In this document: piece after piece, positions 46,905 through 60,282 of the stretch
How positions within the stretch are numbered: position 1 is the stretch's first letter
How the letters are laid out: every line of letters begins with the position of its first letter
NCBI RefSeq assembly: GCF_033115175.1
Contig: NC_084836.1
Span: 80,504,253-80,568,252, forward strand
Source: Lepus europaeus
Taxonomy: Eukaryota > Chordata > Mammalia > Lagomorpha > Leporidae
Direction: 5' to 3'
DNA length: 64,000 nucleotides
The notes under the pieces: model-generated
What the model was told of the DNA's origin: nothing
Databases searched by the model: none
Seen by the model: the letters and a program-made list of their open reading frames with translations, nothing else
Made by a program: the position numbers and the translations under genes

Positions 46905-47335
46905 TTGGGTGTGTCTTTGTCTGCACTATTGGTCACAAGTGGTAGAAGCCCAGGTCAAACTAAGTTAAGCAGAAGAGGGATTGAGGGGCACTGAGGTTAA
47001 AGGAGTTAAGGGAACGTCTGGTGCTGGGTACGGCTGTCCATAGGGATGCAGGTGGTGTTTAGGGCACTCACCTATTCTGATGTCCACTCTCATCTCACCT
47101 TCCCCTTGGTGGAAAATACATGTTTATTCTTGTTTTCTGTGCTGCTGCTTCATTCTGGGGCAAACGCTGCCTGAAAGATGGTCCCTGGCATTGCCAGGCT
47201 GATGTGAGCTGGCAGCTAGTGACTTTTAAGAGGATCATGACTCCTCTCCCAGGTCCCCCCCTGGCCATAATTGGGGCATGTGCTCATTACTGTACCAGCC
47301 CCTGAGTGAGGGAGTTGTGGTACCCTGGTCAGCCA
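46905..47335. repeat. Old interspersed repeat, family unassigned
   Basis: CAAACTAAGTTAAGCAGAAG and the later ATTGGGGCATGTGCTCATTA resemble a widespread eutherian repeat, but I cannot name the family with confidence. Confidence 0.3.
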
Positions 47336-47390
47336 GAATTACTTTTTTTCTTTCTAAAAACTGAATCTCCTTCTGGCTCCTATATTTCTT

Positions 47391-47740
47391 TCTTTCTTTT
47401 TTTTTTTTTTAAACTTTCATTCATTCATTGATTTGAAAGGCAGAGAGACAGAGAGGGAGAAATAATATAGAGATGTTCTTTTCGCTGGTTCACTCCCCAA
47501 ATAGCCGCAACAGCCAGGGTTGGACCAGGCCAAAGCCAGCAGCCAGGAGCTAGGAACGCCATTTGGGTCCCCACACGGGTGGCAGGGGCCCAAGCACTTG
47601 AGCCATCATCTGCTTCCTTCCCAGGCGCATTAGCAGGGAACTTCAGTACGAGCAGAGCAGTAGGGACTTGGACTGACAGTTCAATGTGGGATGCTGGTAT
47701 TGCAAGCAGCAGCCCAGCCCACTGCACTGCAGTGCCAGCC
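47391..47740 (-). mobile_element. C-SINE, oldest type
   Basis: Tail TTTCATTCATTCATTGATTTG; TSD TGGCTCCTAT / TGGCTCCTGT. Confidence 0.85.
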
Positions 47741-50052
47741 TCAGTGGCTCCTGTGTAGCTCTGGAAAAGCATTTTGGCTCATTTCCACACCAAAAAGCAC
47801 TAGTTAAAGGGCTGCCCATGCCCATTTATGTTATAAAGTAAAGTTCATTGACTTGGGTGTTGATAATCCTAGATCACTAAGAAAACCTTAGGTGACATTT
47901 TATATATCCTGAGGACTGCGGCAGTTGTATTCGAGGGTTGTTTATCTTGCTTGACCTATACCTACTGTTTTTTAAGTTATTTCCCAGGTTCTTCCAGGAG
48001 TGTCTGTTGTTGGTGAATTAAGTCTCAGACTTCATGGGAGTTCCATTCTATTAGGGTAGATGGGCAATAAACAGATAACAAATTCATATACATATCGTTT
48101 CAGGTGACAATAGAAAAAGGATGCTTGGTAACAGGGTGTGTGTGCTCATCTGTTTTGGTGTCGGGGAGTCCCCTCTGAAGAGGGGTTTGGATTGAGACCG
48201 AAGTTAAGCAAGGGAGCAGTTCTGTGATTGTTTTGGGGAATTAGTGTTCCAAGAAGAGGGAGCAGTAAGTGCAGAGGTTCTGCGTCATAAATAGGCTTGG
48301 GAATTTCATGGAAATCTACAGAGTTGGAGGAGAGAGGGAGCAGGAAAAAGGAGCAGAGATGGGGAAGGGGAGGTGAGGATAAGACCCTGCAGTGGGACAG
48401 TGATTTAAGTAGGATAAGAACGGGGAACCACAGCGGGACTAAGAGCAGGGCAGCGACCTGCAGTGACCCGAGGTTCACGGGCATTGCTGTGGTTCCTGCA
48501 TGGAGAATGGACCTGGCTTGGCTGGCCCACCTTGGATTGGTTTTCTGACCACAGACTTTGTAAAGAAAGCTGTCTTTATCTTAACTTCGTGAAAGGTCAG
48601 ATCTTGTGCCCCAACACTGCGCAGTGGCTGGAGACAGCAAAGAGAAGAGGTAAGAGAAGGAAAGAGGTGCCAGAGGAGAGGTGGCCGTGGGAGCTGTGGC
48701 AGGCACGGACATGGGGGATGAGTTCCCTCCTTACTGTGGCAGAGAGTGGGATGAGAAGAGAGGGAGGAAATGCTTTGTGACCAGTGGGACAGGCAAGCTG
48801 GAGTTGAAGGCTGTGGAATGTGGCCCGCATGTGGTCTGAATGGGAAACAGTGTGGACACAGGCTTACTGATACCCCAAACCCTGACACCAGGCAGACGCA
48901 TGAGAGAGTGCCCCAACGTTGATGAGCAATGGCGGCCTGCCAGTGGCCGACAGAACGAGCACAGGAAGATGCTGCTGGGTCAGCATGAGAGTAATACTCC
49001 GTTACAGTAGATAATGATACTCTGTTATTATATAAAATGTTCTGTGTCAGTATTTTATACAACTGATCGCAGAAGGCCGCAGGCACTGCAGATGGGTCTC
49101 CAGTCCAGACACCCAGGTAAATTAGGACCCAGATTGGGCTTTCTGTCGCATTTCTTAGTGAAAGACCCAAGAGAATCTTGACCTTTGGTGAACCGGTGTT
49201 GCTGGCCGAGCCTTATTTCTTATTCAGGAAGGCTGCAGTGGTGTTGGACCCAGGACGAGGTGCTTAGGATATTCTCCTAGAGGTGTATTTCTGAGCTTAG
49301 CAATGTCGTTAGCACTACCACAGAGTGCACCTAAGAGGATGCTGTTCTGCCGCTGATCTTCAGTCAGTGCCAGGTTCAAGCAGGAGGAGGAGGAAAAGTT
49401 AACTCACTTAGACCAAGGGTACCCCGTCCTGTAAATTAATCTTACAGTGATTGGAAACTTCATCGTGCTGTTGCATTCCAGAGTGTCACATCTTGCTTCT
49501 TCCTACTCAGTCTGATCTACTGAGTGGCTGCACAGATGGTTTCTTCCAGCTTAGTGCTGTTATTTTTCTATACTTTGCAGTGAATGATGTCTACAGAAAC
49601 ATATCTTTTCCTGAAGGCAGCAAAACTTTAGATAATTAGATCATTCAAGGCATTATGTGCAATGTATGGGCTAGGAAAAAATTAAGATGTTGGACAGAGG
49701 AAATTTTAATTATTCCCTATGGTTAGAACATTTTAGAATGGGCAAAGATAAGATGGGTTTGGAGAGAAGTATGGCCTGTTGCTATGACTGTTGAATTGTT
49801 CTTTTTGTGTTAAATATTCAGATTGAAAAAAGTCTCCAAAATACCCTGGAAGATTTTTATACCCCTAAAAAGTTAGATTTGTAGTTTTTTCTAGTAATAG
49901 ATTTTATATTCTCATTATAAAACTTTGGATACAATGAATAAGCAAAAAATAATTTAAGTATAAAAATGTTCCTCAAATTTCTGCAGTTCTTTGATAAATA
50001 TTAAAATTTTGATCAACATGCTTTCTGTACTTGCTCTTGCTTCTGTGTTCTC

Positions 50053-50116
<64 letters not shown>

Positions 50117-50450
50117 ATATGAATAGTCATTATGCATGGTATAACACCATGACTTGACAAGCCCTGGGCAGACTAACATGATACTTTACTGGCTGTGTCA
50201 TGTTCCGCTGTAATCACACAGCAAATTATTACCACATATGCTTCAGATTGTGAGTCTCAGATCATCACATGCTGTCAGCAGATGTGTGCCTGGTCAGAGG
50301 CTCCCGGTGACCAGAAGGGCCTCTGGCTTCCTGTGTAGAAAATACAGCAGAGGTGACAGTATTCAAGGCTGGAGACAGGGCCAGGGGTGAGGGGATGATG
50401 ATTTTCTGGAGGCAAAGAGAGCACTTTGGGAAAGGCCAAACTTGAATCTT
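47741..50450. other. Intron 1, mostly unique
   Basis: Purine-rich 48,180-48,480 may be an old repeat; no exon seen. Confidence 0.4.
50051..50112. repeat. Compound (CTGT)n(CT)n(AC)n microsatellite
   Basis: About 60 bp of three adjoining simple repeats, intron 1. Confidence 0.9.
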
Positions 50451-50462
50451 TTAAGATTTATT

Positions 50463-50566
50463 GGGCTGGCATTGTGGCATAGTGGGTAAAGCACCGCCTG
50501 CAGTGCCATCATCCCATGAATGCCGGTTCGAGTCCTGGCTGCTCCACTTCCGATAGCTTTCCATGC
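50463..50566 (+). mobile_element. C-SINE 5' head only (3' truncated)
   Basis: Starts GGCTGGCATTGTGGCATAG, keeps A and B boxes (GGTTCGAGTCC), and fades after CCACTTCCGAT. No tail. It is immediately preceded by TTAAGATTTATT, which resembles an inverted SINE tail. Confidence 0.8.
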
Positions 50567-50715
50567 ATCCTTAGTTGTTGGGAATACAGGGGTAGAAGCT
50601 ACCATTTAGCTCCTGCTTTAGTTGTTTCATTTCTCTGACTTTTTTTTTTTCTCTAGTGTGGGGTTTTTATTATAATATAGGCTAGCTCCAATTTAGATCA
50701 AGAAAAGTAAAAACA

Positions 50716-51069
50716 GGCCGGCGCTGCGGCTCACTAGGCTAATCCTCTGCCTGTGGCGCCGGCACACCGGGTTCTAGTCCCGGGTGGGGCTCCGGATTCT
50801 GTCCCGGTTGCTTTTCTTCCAGGCCAGCTCTCTGCTGTGGCCCGGGAGTGCAGTGGAGGATGGCCCGGGTGCTTGGGCCCTTCACCCACATGGGAGACTG
50901 GGAGGAGGCACCTGGCTCCTGGCTTTGGACCGGCGCAGCACACTGGCCGTAGCAGCCATTTGGGGGGTGAACCAATGGAAAAAGGAAGACCTTTCTCTCT
51001 GTCTCTCTCACTATCTAACTCTGCCTGTCAAAAAAAAAAAAAAAAAAAGAAAAAAAAAGAAAAAAGAAA
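50716..51069 (+). mobile_element. C-SINE, young subfamily
   Basis: TSD AAGAAAAGTAAAAACA / AAGAAAAGTAGAAACA at 50,700-50,715 and 51,070-51,085; A-rich (AAAAG)n tail. Confidence 0.95.
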
Positions 51070-51085
51070 AAGAAAAGTAGAAACA

Positions 51086-53261
51086 AGCAGGTATTGACTT
51101 AAAATAGTCTGATGAACAAATATGCTAAAATATATATATAAAACACATTTGATTTTAACATTTTATTTCCCTGCTGAATCTAATGTGTCATATAGTACTT
51201 GATATTTGTTAAAAACAAAGTTTTGGAATCCTGCATTTGAAAGATACGTATCAAAAATGTTTAAAATAAAAAAAAAGCTCGACTTTTTGAAACTTTAACA
51301 CTAAGTATTTAGAGCACATCTTTTACAAAATAACTTACACACGTGGACTCTTCCTGGATAACAGAGTGTTAACATCTTCCTAAGAATTCTACAGTCTATG
51401 TGTGGTTTATTTTTTAGGTATAAAGACGTGAAAATGAGACACCTTGGGACATGAACTGGGGTGAACATAACTTTCTGTGACCTTGTCAGTTGGCACTGTG
51501 TTTGTTTCCTGTTGCTCCTGCCAGCTTTTATTTCAGCTGTCCATCTGCAAGGATATTTTTGGTCCCAGGTAACTCTTAATATAAACAAATGACAAGGAGT
51601 CGTTGCCCCCCATTCCCTGGCCCCATGACAAGAACTCCCAAGGCAGGGCAGCCCCAGAGTTAGCTAGCTCAGCGGTCAGGCTAGTGCTGGTCTAGGCTCT
51701 TTCTGCAGTCTGCTTTGCTATCTTGGGTGCAGCAAGTTTGTCTTCAAGGTGGTGGAATGCCCGCCAAGGCAGGAAACAAAAGGACATTTCTTCTTGAGTT
51801 TGTCTAAGACTCTTCCCCACATATCTCCGTCACACTTCCTCCTGGTTCCCGCTGGCCAGCCTTGAGTCACAGGCTTGACCATGGACGTCACCGGCAGGGG
51901 GCCTGTTGCCAGCATAGCTGTCTCAGCAGCACCAGGTACCACTCCTGGGGACTGGGGACAGGCTGGCCTCCCAGAGGGATGCAGCTCTGTGGAGGATGGT
52001 CTCTAAACAAATGAGAAATGGGTGGGGGTGAGGCTCTGTTAAGAAGAGTAAGGATCTGTATGTGGGAGGTGGGTGAGGTCAGTATCTGCCGTCTCGTGCT
52101 TACTCTTTATTTTCACCTGTGATGGAGTATGCCTATGGAAACAGTCACTTATAATACATTTTGAGTATACTTTTAGAGAAAAAGTAGTATAACTAGTATG
52201 TTAAAGCTGACTGAAAAGTATGTAGCAAACAGAAGCTATCCATGAAGCTAAACGATGAGATGGATTCATTTCCTGCAAAGAGGAATGTGCAGGTTAGGAC
52301 CCAACACTCTTTCAAAAGGATTCAGCCAGAGTTCAGGAGTCCTTTTCCTTCTGATGGGCCGGGCTGGGGGTGGTTGGCCACCGAGTCTGTATGTATCAGC
52401 CGTTGGTCCTGAAGAGAACTGAGAATTGACCATTGGGTTAACAGCCCTCCTTAGAGCAGCGGGGGCAAAAAGGCCTGACTGGGACTGAAGCTTTGGTTGG
52501 GTGGATGAATTAAAAGTGCATTCTGTTATTATACACTGTAAATTACATACATGCACAGCTTACTCTTTCACATGCATTACCTATTTAATGCACAATAAGA
52601 AAATATTTTGTGTCCTCCACATGGCCTGTGCTTTGAGTCAAGATTAAAACTGAGTCTGGGAATTGATTGAGTGAATATGTGGAGGGGGAAAAGAGCAGGA
52701 GGCTCGAGGGAGAACAAAAGGGCTGATTAAAAAGGGTAGAGACTCAGTGGGGAAGACAAGAAGTGAGGGCTTGAGGGGTATCATGGGCAGTGACCAGATG
52801 GTGGTGCCATTGAATTCAAGGACCCGGAAGGGTTGAAGAGTTGCTGGTATTCGGTTCCAGAAGGAGTAGGCAGGAAAGATAGGAAAGTGGCAGGCAGTCG
52901 AAGAGTGCATTGCTTGAAGATGAGACTAGGGAGGTATGGAGAAGATGAATAATGACTGGGGGCTAGGATCTCACTGGGCTGTGGGTGGTGGAGGTGGGTG
53001 CAGAGCAGCCTCATTAGAGATGAGGAAGTCAGGCATCCTCTCTGAATGTTGAAATCACCCAGGATGAAGACAGTGTGGCTGGTGGAGAGACAGACAGCCT
53101 GCCAGGCCCTGGCATCTGCAGGAGAGGTCTCTGGGAGAGAGAATGTATGTCTGTGAGCAGCAGGTGGAGGACCTCCCATCGCTTTGGCGGGGTGGGGTAG
53201 GCTAGGGGAGCCAGGACTGTCTTGTGTGTATTATCACTTACCCCCTGGATAACTGCAGGAG
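51086..53261. other. Intron 1, mostly unique
   Basis: No recognised gene; possible old repeat around 52,800-53,110. Confidence 0.4.
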
Positions 53262-53321
53262 GAATTGCACGCCAGCATTGCAGGCAGCGCTCAAGCTGCA
53301 AGGCCACAATGCCGACCCCGT
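53262..53321 (-). mobile_element. C-SINE 5' head fragment
   Basis: About 60 bp with CCAGCATTGCAGGCAGC and CCACAATGCCGACCCC, the minus-strand SINE head, without any body or tail. Confidence 0.75.
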
Positions 53322-53825
53322 GATTCTCTCCACTTTAATTGAGAAACAGAGGGAATTGTGGGCCCTAGGACATTTTATTTTTTAAAATGTGCAATATTGG
53401 TAATACTTACTAGTGTAATAGTTATGCCTTAAATTTTAGACATAGCAGGAATAAAAAGTACATGCGTATAAATTAACATGATGGTGGTAATTTATTGCTG
53501 TTTTGTAGAAAATAAATTGCTCAAAAGTAAAAGCTAACATATATTTAAACTAATAAAAATTCACTTTAAAATATATATTCACAAGCATAATAGCTTTACC
53601 CCAAGTAGGATATTTCTTTCATTTATTTTTCTTACTTACCATGACATAGAGATATAATAGATGGTATGTAAGTTTTAGATAATTTAGTAAAATGAATACT
53701 GTTGTAGTTTCCAGAGTGGACATATGTTTATGCTGTCATTATATTAGAAACATTACTGTTTAATAGAAATTAATAATAGTAGATTGAATTTCCATGGCTT
53801 GTTTCCTGGTTTTATTAGTTTACCA

Positions 53826-54136
53826 TCTGGATTTGGCATTGTGGTGTAACAGGTTAAGCTGCATGGGTTCAAGCAGCAGTAGTGGCTGCTCCACTACTGA
53901 TCCAGCTTTCTGCACGTGGCCTGGGAAAGCAGCAGAGGATGGCCCAAGTGCTTGGGCCCCTGCACCCGCGTGGGAGACCTGGAAGAAGCTCCTGGCTTCG
54001 GCCTGGCCCAGTCCGGGTCATTGTGGTCATTTGGAGAATAAACCAGCAGTTGGAAGATCTCTCTGTCTTTCCCATTCTCCTTCTTTCTCTCTGTAATTCT
54101 GCCTTTCAGATCAATAAAATAAATCTTTGAAAATAA
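53826..54136 (+). mobile_element. C-SINE with internal deletion
   Basis: Head GGATTTGGCATTGTGGTGTA; the region between A and B boxes is shortened. Tail TCAGATCAATAAAATAAATC. Confidence 0.85.
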
Positions 54137-54235
54137 TTATCATCAGTATCTTGGGTAGTAACCCAAGCCCTTTCTTCTGATTTGGAGGAATCTTTTTTTG
54201 TCCATTTTTGAAAGTATTTTTACACTGATTTTTTT

Positions 54236-54563
54236 AAAAAGTTTTATTTTTATTTATTTGAAAGAGTTACAGAGAAAGGTAGAGACAGAGAGAAAGGTCT
54301 TCCATCTACTGGTTCACTCCCCAGATGGCTGCAACGGCCAGAGCTGTGTTGATCCGAAGCCAGGAGCCAGGAGCCAGGAGCTTTTTCTGGGTCTCTCATG
54401 TGGGTGCAGGGGCCCAAGGAGTTGGGCCATCTTGTATTGCTTTCCCAGGCCACAGCAGAGAGCTGGATGGGAAGAGGAGCAGCCAGGACTAGAATTGGCG
54501 CACATATGGGATGCTAGCTCTTCAGGCCAGGGCATTAACCTGCTGCACCATAGCGCTGGCCCC
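54236..54563 (-). mobile_element. C-SINE
   Basis: TSD ACACTGATTTTTT / ACCCTGATTTGTTTTT. Confidence 0.9.
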
Positions 54564-54576
54564 ACCCTGATTTGTT

Positions 54577-56349
54577 TTTTAAAATATCATTTTATTATTT
54601 GCTGTGATCTTGAGTGATGCTCTTTTCATTCATAGCAAGGGGTTTGTTTTCAAGTCTCTTCACATATTTACATTCTGCTGATTGATAGGTTTATTCCACA
54701 TGCATTTGTTCAGCACCTATGCCTAGGGTGCATGGACACCCAGCACTCTCTGCCCACAGTCTGGTGAGGAAGACTGGGGTACATCAGCAGGAGGCTCGTC
54801 CGAGACCAGTGGGTCTGGGGCATGATGGAGAGAGTGGGTGGGCTTAGCTGAAGGGGCTGGAGGGACTCCATGCCTTCTTCCTGGCTCCTGTTGCATCCTT
54901 TTCTCCCAGGCTTCTGCCTCACCTTCGACCAGATCTCAGATCTCAGGCCCCGAGGGCACCTGGTGGGTTCAGTTTTCTGCTGTGTAAATGAGTGTTTCCT
55001 TCCACACAAAGATTATGTGTTGGTATTTAACAGGGGTTTTTCAGATGTGAGATTTCCTTTAGTAGGAACCATGCTGATAAAATGTTGATTGGCCATTTAG
55101 TCACGGTCGCCCCCGTGTACACTTCCTGTCTTATGATCTGATTCCCTGCTGGGTCTGGAAAGATTTGTGTAGATTTTGCTGCTGCTCCCGGGTCAGCCCT
55201 GGTCCTTTACCTGAGGTTACAGGTGGAGGTGCTGAAACGTACTGATTAGTGTTAGGAAAGCAGTGCTGGTCTTCACTGTGACTCACGTGGACCACCTTTG
55301 GCAGGAAGCTTGCATTGGTGGGCAGCCTCCGCTACCAGGACCGTCTTCTCTGCCTTTCCTTCCTTCCTGGAGGTGACCATGTGCTCCACTTGCAGATGCC
55401 ACTTCATAGGCCTGCTGGTCCCCTCACTGCTTGCGAAGCTGTCTCGTGCTGTTTCCTCTTCTGTACCAACCTTTCCACAGTGATGTTGGTGACAAAGCAT
55501 CCCGGCCTCAGGCCTGCAGCAGCAAGCATCTCCTTCCCTTGCTGAGCTGGGTCTGCGTTGGCCGCGGCAGTTCTGTTTTGACTGTGGGTTGTCCTGGGTG
55601 GGCTCAGGACTGTTGGGTTGGGCCTAGCTCTGCTCCAGGTATCTCCTCACTTCCCTTGAACCAGAAGCAACCTGGAGTTTCCTGAGCCACTACTGTGACA
55701 TTCAGGAGAGGAGCCCCAAACCAGTGTGGGTGGGTACCTTCCAAAGGTGTGGGTGGGGAGGACACATGAGTTATGGCGTCTTTATGACTACTACAAGAGG
55801 GAAAGAGGGCAGGGCTAGGCCGTTGTTAAATGTGGAACCACCAGAATCCTATTGGCCTGTAACAAGCAATGATGCATTTCATCTTTGTCTACATTTACTG
55901 TCTTAAATCTGTTTACACGTCATTGTTTTCCTTGTTCTCCACTAGTATTCCTGGATTACCATTTTATCAAGTTGTCAGGTTTGCCTCAATTCTTCCTTAT
56001 CCAGTTTCCCCATCACCATGTCTGATGATCTTGATCATCAGGTCTTCAATATCATTATGTAAGGAATGTGAGTAAAAATTGTACATGTGTGTCTTCAGGG
56101 CTGGGTTAGCTGCTAGCTCAGGGGCAGGGGTGGAGGGCTGGCTGTGAGGCAGTGTTATGAAACAGCAGAATTGTCATTGAGCGGGATCATACGTAAGAGA
56201 TGATCCTACTGGTTTCATGGGTGTGTTTCTGTGGCGTGCTTATTGCTGTGTTGGGATTAAGTGCTACTTAATAAAGTACTCACGTTCATTAAGTATGTGA
56301 GTTTCTGAGTCACTGAATTTTATGGCTTCTTGGTGCATGGGTTTGCGTT
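54577..56349. other. Intron 1, mostly unique
   Basis: Only chance frames. Confidence 0.4.
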
Positions 56350-56560
56350 ATTCCTTCCTGGTGAGATGGTCTCTGTCAGTCATGTGCCACATGGTGATGG
56401 ACTACGTCTGCAACACTATGTACCACATAGCCTGGGTGGTGGTAGGCTACTCCATCCAGGTTTGTGTAGCCACATCCTGTGCTGTTCGTACACTGACATT
56501 GCCGAACAGCTGAGTACTTAGAACATACCCTGTTCCAGGTTAAGTGATGCTTCATGAATT
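56350..56560 (+). repeat. DNA transposon remnant (Tigger-like)
   Basis: CAGTCATGTGCCACATGGTG, ATAGCCTGGGTGGTGGTAGG and TTGTGTAGCCACATCCTG follow a common eutherian DNA transposon. Exact family not assigned. Confidence 0.55.
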
Positions 56561-56770
56561 ATGAAAACAACTGACAGTTAATGAATGCCAGCTGACACTC
56601 TCGTAAGCACTTTGCCCATGCTTATTGTGTCACCACAGCCGCCCTGTGATGTGGGAACCGCTGTCTGCCCCGTTTGTTGAGGGCCAGAGTATTTAAATAT
56701 CTTGCCCATGGTTCTCTAGCTTCTGCACTTGAACACCATCCGCCTCAGAGGTTTTGCCCTCAGCCTTTGC
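56560..56770 (-). repeat. MIR-like fragment
   Basis: Order of GTAAGCACTTTGCCCATGC, GCCCTGTGATGTGGGAACC and TTGCCCATGGTTCTCTAGC fits a diverged MIR. Confidence 0.5.
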
Positions 56771-56814
56771 GGTTGCCCATCAGCTAGACTGGAGGAATGA
56801 TCGTCAACAAGGGG

Positions 56815-57141
<327 letters not shown>

Positions 57142-58282
57142 TTATCTCTGGGAGATAATAGGAGAATAATGAAATGGCTTATTGGCTGTTGATTGTTGGT
57201 GAAGGAGAATGAGCAAAGTGGTCTTTAGAAATCCGCAAAGGATCCCTAGCCGTTTGCTTCCTTGTGGTTGGTTCTCTGAGTTGTGTGATAGCAGTAAGGT
57301 GACCTGTTAGCGTCTCTGCCAGACGCTGAAAATCACCCCTGAGGTGTTTTCCAGTCTGGGCTCTGTAGTGGGCCTGTCCTCCCTCTTCCAGTCACTGTCT
57401 TCCTGCAGATGTGGGGAGGGGCCTAGTGTCACTCCCTCCCCTGGGTTTCTTATCTTGGTCTTTTTTTCTTGATTTCTCCTCCGGCTTTGCTGCTCTTCCC
57501 CAAAAAGATGCTTTATTTCTTTTAAACTCCTGGCCTGGTTTCTAGTCTTGATTCATCCCCGTTTGCCTTTGTACGGCTCTGGTTTGTAGTTGGAAGACCT
57601 GAGCAGGCCTTCCTTTGGGTGGGCCATGTGAGAGCCTGACTGTGAGGTTTCCTTTCCTGGACCACACCTGCCCCATCGACTTCGCGGAGCAGTGGTGAGA
57701 GTCAAATCAAATAAATTCATCAAAGTGCCTTTTATTGTGCAAAGCCTGGCATCAGTGGACGTTACGAATACCTCCACAGCCTCCCCATGTGGCGCTGTCC
57801 GTTCCCTGCTTTCGTGCTAGCATCAGCTTTGAGCCGTGCTGTCCTTTCTGTTGCTTGTTTCTTTACGTGTGTGCCCTTGGGGGCCTTGGATCTTACTCTC
57901 TTTGAATTTCCTAGCACTTGGCACAGCATTAGTTGGCACGGGTGGGGACTCAGCAAATGTTCCAATGAACCGTCAGGAGTGTCTTTCTAAAGGAAGTTTG
58001 TGGTTGTAGTCTTTTTTTTTTTTTCTGAGCAAAGATTTCCTGATAAATGCTATGCTCTTGAAGTTAGCCTTTTTAAAAATCAGGCTTTTGATACTCTGTT
58101 GTGTTCCTTCTCACAGGATGCTGAATTCCAGTGCCTGCGGTTGCCATCCCCAAAAGCTATGTTCACTCTATAAATACTCTTCTGACGAATCCTTTTAAAA
58201 GGATAAATCAAGAAATGATTCTAGATTTTGAATTAATGATATAAAATATTCGATACTCTGTTTATTAAATTAACAAATAGAG

Positions 58283-58408
58283 AGGGGTCTCAAAAAAGTT
58301 CACGGGAAATATTTACTATGAAAAAGCTACATATGACTTAAAAATTTTTTTTCCATCAAAGTCAGCTTATCTCTTATGTTCATTTTCCCAAAAGTTTTGG
58401 AAGTACCT
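58283..58408 (+). mobile_element. Mariner-like MITE, uninterrupted copy
   Basis: A 126-bp element with ends GGGGTCTCAAAAAAGTTCAC and TTTTGGAAGTACC, and the same internal order as the other copies. Old and diverged. Confidence 0.6.
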
Positions 58409-58747
58409 GAATATGTACTGAGTATTTTTTATGTCCCAAGCTACAAATGCCAGGATATATCCCTGAGCAAATTGTCTGGGTGCCGGACAACAAGGAAGTA
58501 AATAAAATGGGATGATTTCAACTCTCAAGTGGGGTTAGGACTCCAGCACAGTGAGGAGCCCTCCGCATGTGTAAATATACTGGGTGTGTTACAGATGCTA
58601 GGCTTCCAGCTTCACTGTGTATCCACTTGTCTGGTCACTGAGTAACTTCAGCTCTGCACATTCCTGTAGGCCTCCTGTGGGAGAAGAGCTGTGGGTCGTG
58701 GTTAGCTCCGGGAGGAGGTGGTGGCTATGATCTGGACCTTTGGCTTT

Positions 58748-59072
58748 TTTTTTTTAAGATTTTATTTATTTATTTATTTGAGAGGAAGAATTGCAGAGAG
58801 GAGAGACAGATAGAAAGGTCTTCCATCTGCTGGTTCACTCCCAGATCGCTACAATAGCTAGAGCAGGGCCGATCCGAAACCAGGAGCCAGGACTTTCTTC
58901 CGGGTCTCCCATGCAGGTTCAGGGGCCCAAGCACTTGGGCCATCTTCTACTGCTTTCCCAGGCCATAGCAGAGAGCTGGATTGGAAGAGGAGCAGCCGGG
59001 ACTCAAACTAGCACCTGTATGATGCCGATGCCATAGGGGGAGGCTTAGCCCACTGCACCACAGCGCTGCCCC
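58748..59072 (-). mobile_element. C-SINE
   Basis: TSD CTGGACCTTTGGCTTT / CTGGACCTTTGACTTT at 58,732-58,747 and 59,073-59,088. Confidence 0.95.
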
Positions 59073-59088
59073 CTGGACCTTTGACTTT

Positions 59089-60230
59089 ATGAGAGCACTT
59101 CAGCATATCTGAGGGTTCCTCCAACTGAATGAGGCCCCTGTCTGTTGAGGTTGCTGATATTTGAGTGTCTCTGTGGGAGCAAGGGAGGGAGAGATGGGTG
59201 AGCAGTTGTGCACCCAGTCACGGTTCTGTGCTGCCTTGCTGTGTCAGTGCAGCCACATCTTCCACGTGAGGGAAGCTGCTTGCTCGCTTATGGCATTCTG
59301 TGTCTGCGCGCTGCGGAGCCCACCGAGGCTGAATAGTGAAGGCACGTGAGGCACTTGGGGATTTGTGTGAGGCGGTGACGTGGGATCCTAGATCTGAGGA
59401 CAGACGGAACCAGTTGCCTGAAGTGGGCTGAGGGGTGGGACAGCATCCCTGAGGGCCCCAAGTGGAAGAAGCTTTGGGGAAGCTTGGGGAACGGACAGAG
59501 ACCAGAGACAGCAGTGGCTAGATAGCACGTAGGAGGTCAGTCTAGAGTGCTGTGTGCAGTGGAGGTGTCGAAGGGACTGCTGCCATGTTAGTTTGGGCTT
59601 CAAGTACTACCGGAGCCCTGTCAGAGGGTTTGAGCAGGGAGCAATCTGATTTGATTGGTGTTATTAAGTTTTCATCTTGGCTGCTGGGGGGAATGGAGGG
59701 AGAATAGAAGCAGAGAGCCCAGGCAGAGGGCCGTGTTGGAGCCCTGGTGAGGATCCAGGGTGATGTAGAGCTGGGGAGGGCAAAAGCAGCCTGGGGCTGG
59801 AACGGTGTGGGCTGGGGACAGTCGAGAACGAGTGATTTGCTGGACGTGAGCAGTGATGCAGCGAGCCTGGGGCAGCTGGGTGGATGGGGTGCCACCTAGC
59901 GAGGTGGGGAAACCTGAGAGAGGAATGGGATTTGAGAGGGAGAGCAGTACTTCCCTTTGGGCGTGTTTAATTCGGCCTTTTAGACCCGCACATGTCAAAA
60001 TCTGGCTGGCAGCAGTGGTGAGGGTAGAGCTAGCTGTGGGAGTCAGGGCAGCAGACAGAAATCAGGAGACCTCAGCAGAGAGATGGAGTTCTTCTGATAG
60101 ACCCAAGGATTTGAGAGTTAGGTCAGTTCTTCCCTGTGTGCATACACTCTCATGATTTATATATTATTATTATTTTATAATTGCATGTTGTAGGTGTTTC
60201 TTTTATTCAGATCATTCAAGAAAATATTAG
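59089..60230. other. Intron 1, GC-moderate, mostly unique
   Basis: Only chance frames before the MITE. Confidence 0.4.
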
Positions 60231-60282
60231 GGGGGTCTTCAAAAGGTTCATGGAAAATGCGTATTATGAACAAACATTTTCT

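Noticed and set aside
48475..49170. 231-codon minus-strand frame in intron 1
   Set aside because: No recognisable domain, no splice or promoter context and composition rich in Ser/Pro/His; best explained as chance.
52644..53307. Minus-strand frames of 88-132 codons
   Set aside because: Pro/Ser/Leu/His-rich without domain or exon context; likely chance in an old repeat.
58010..58034. T-run as the tail of another processed pseudogene
   Set aside because: Sequence after it (ctgagcaaagatttcctga) gives no recognisable coding or repeat match.
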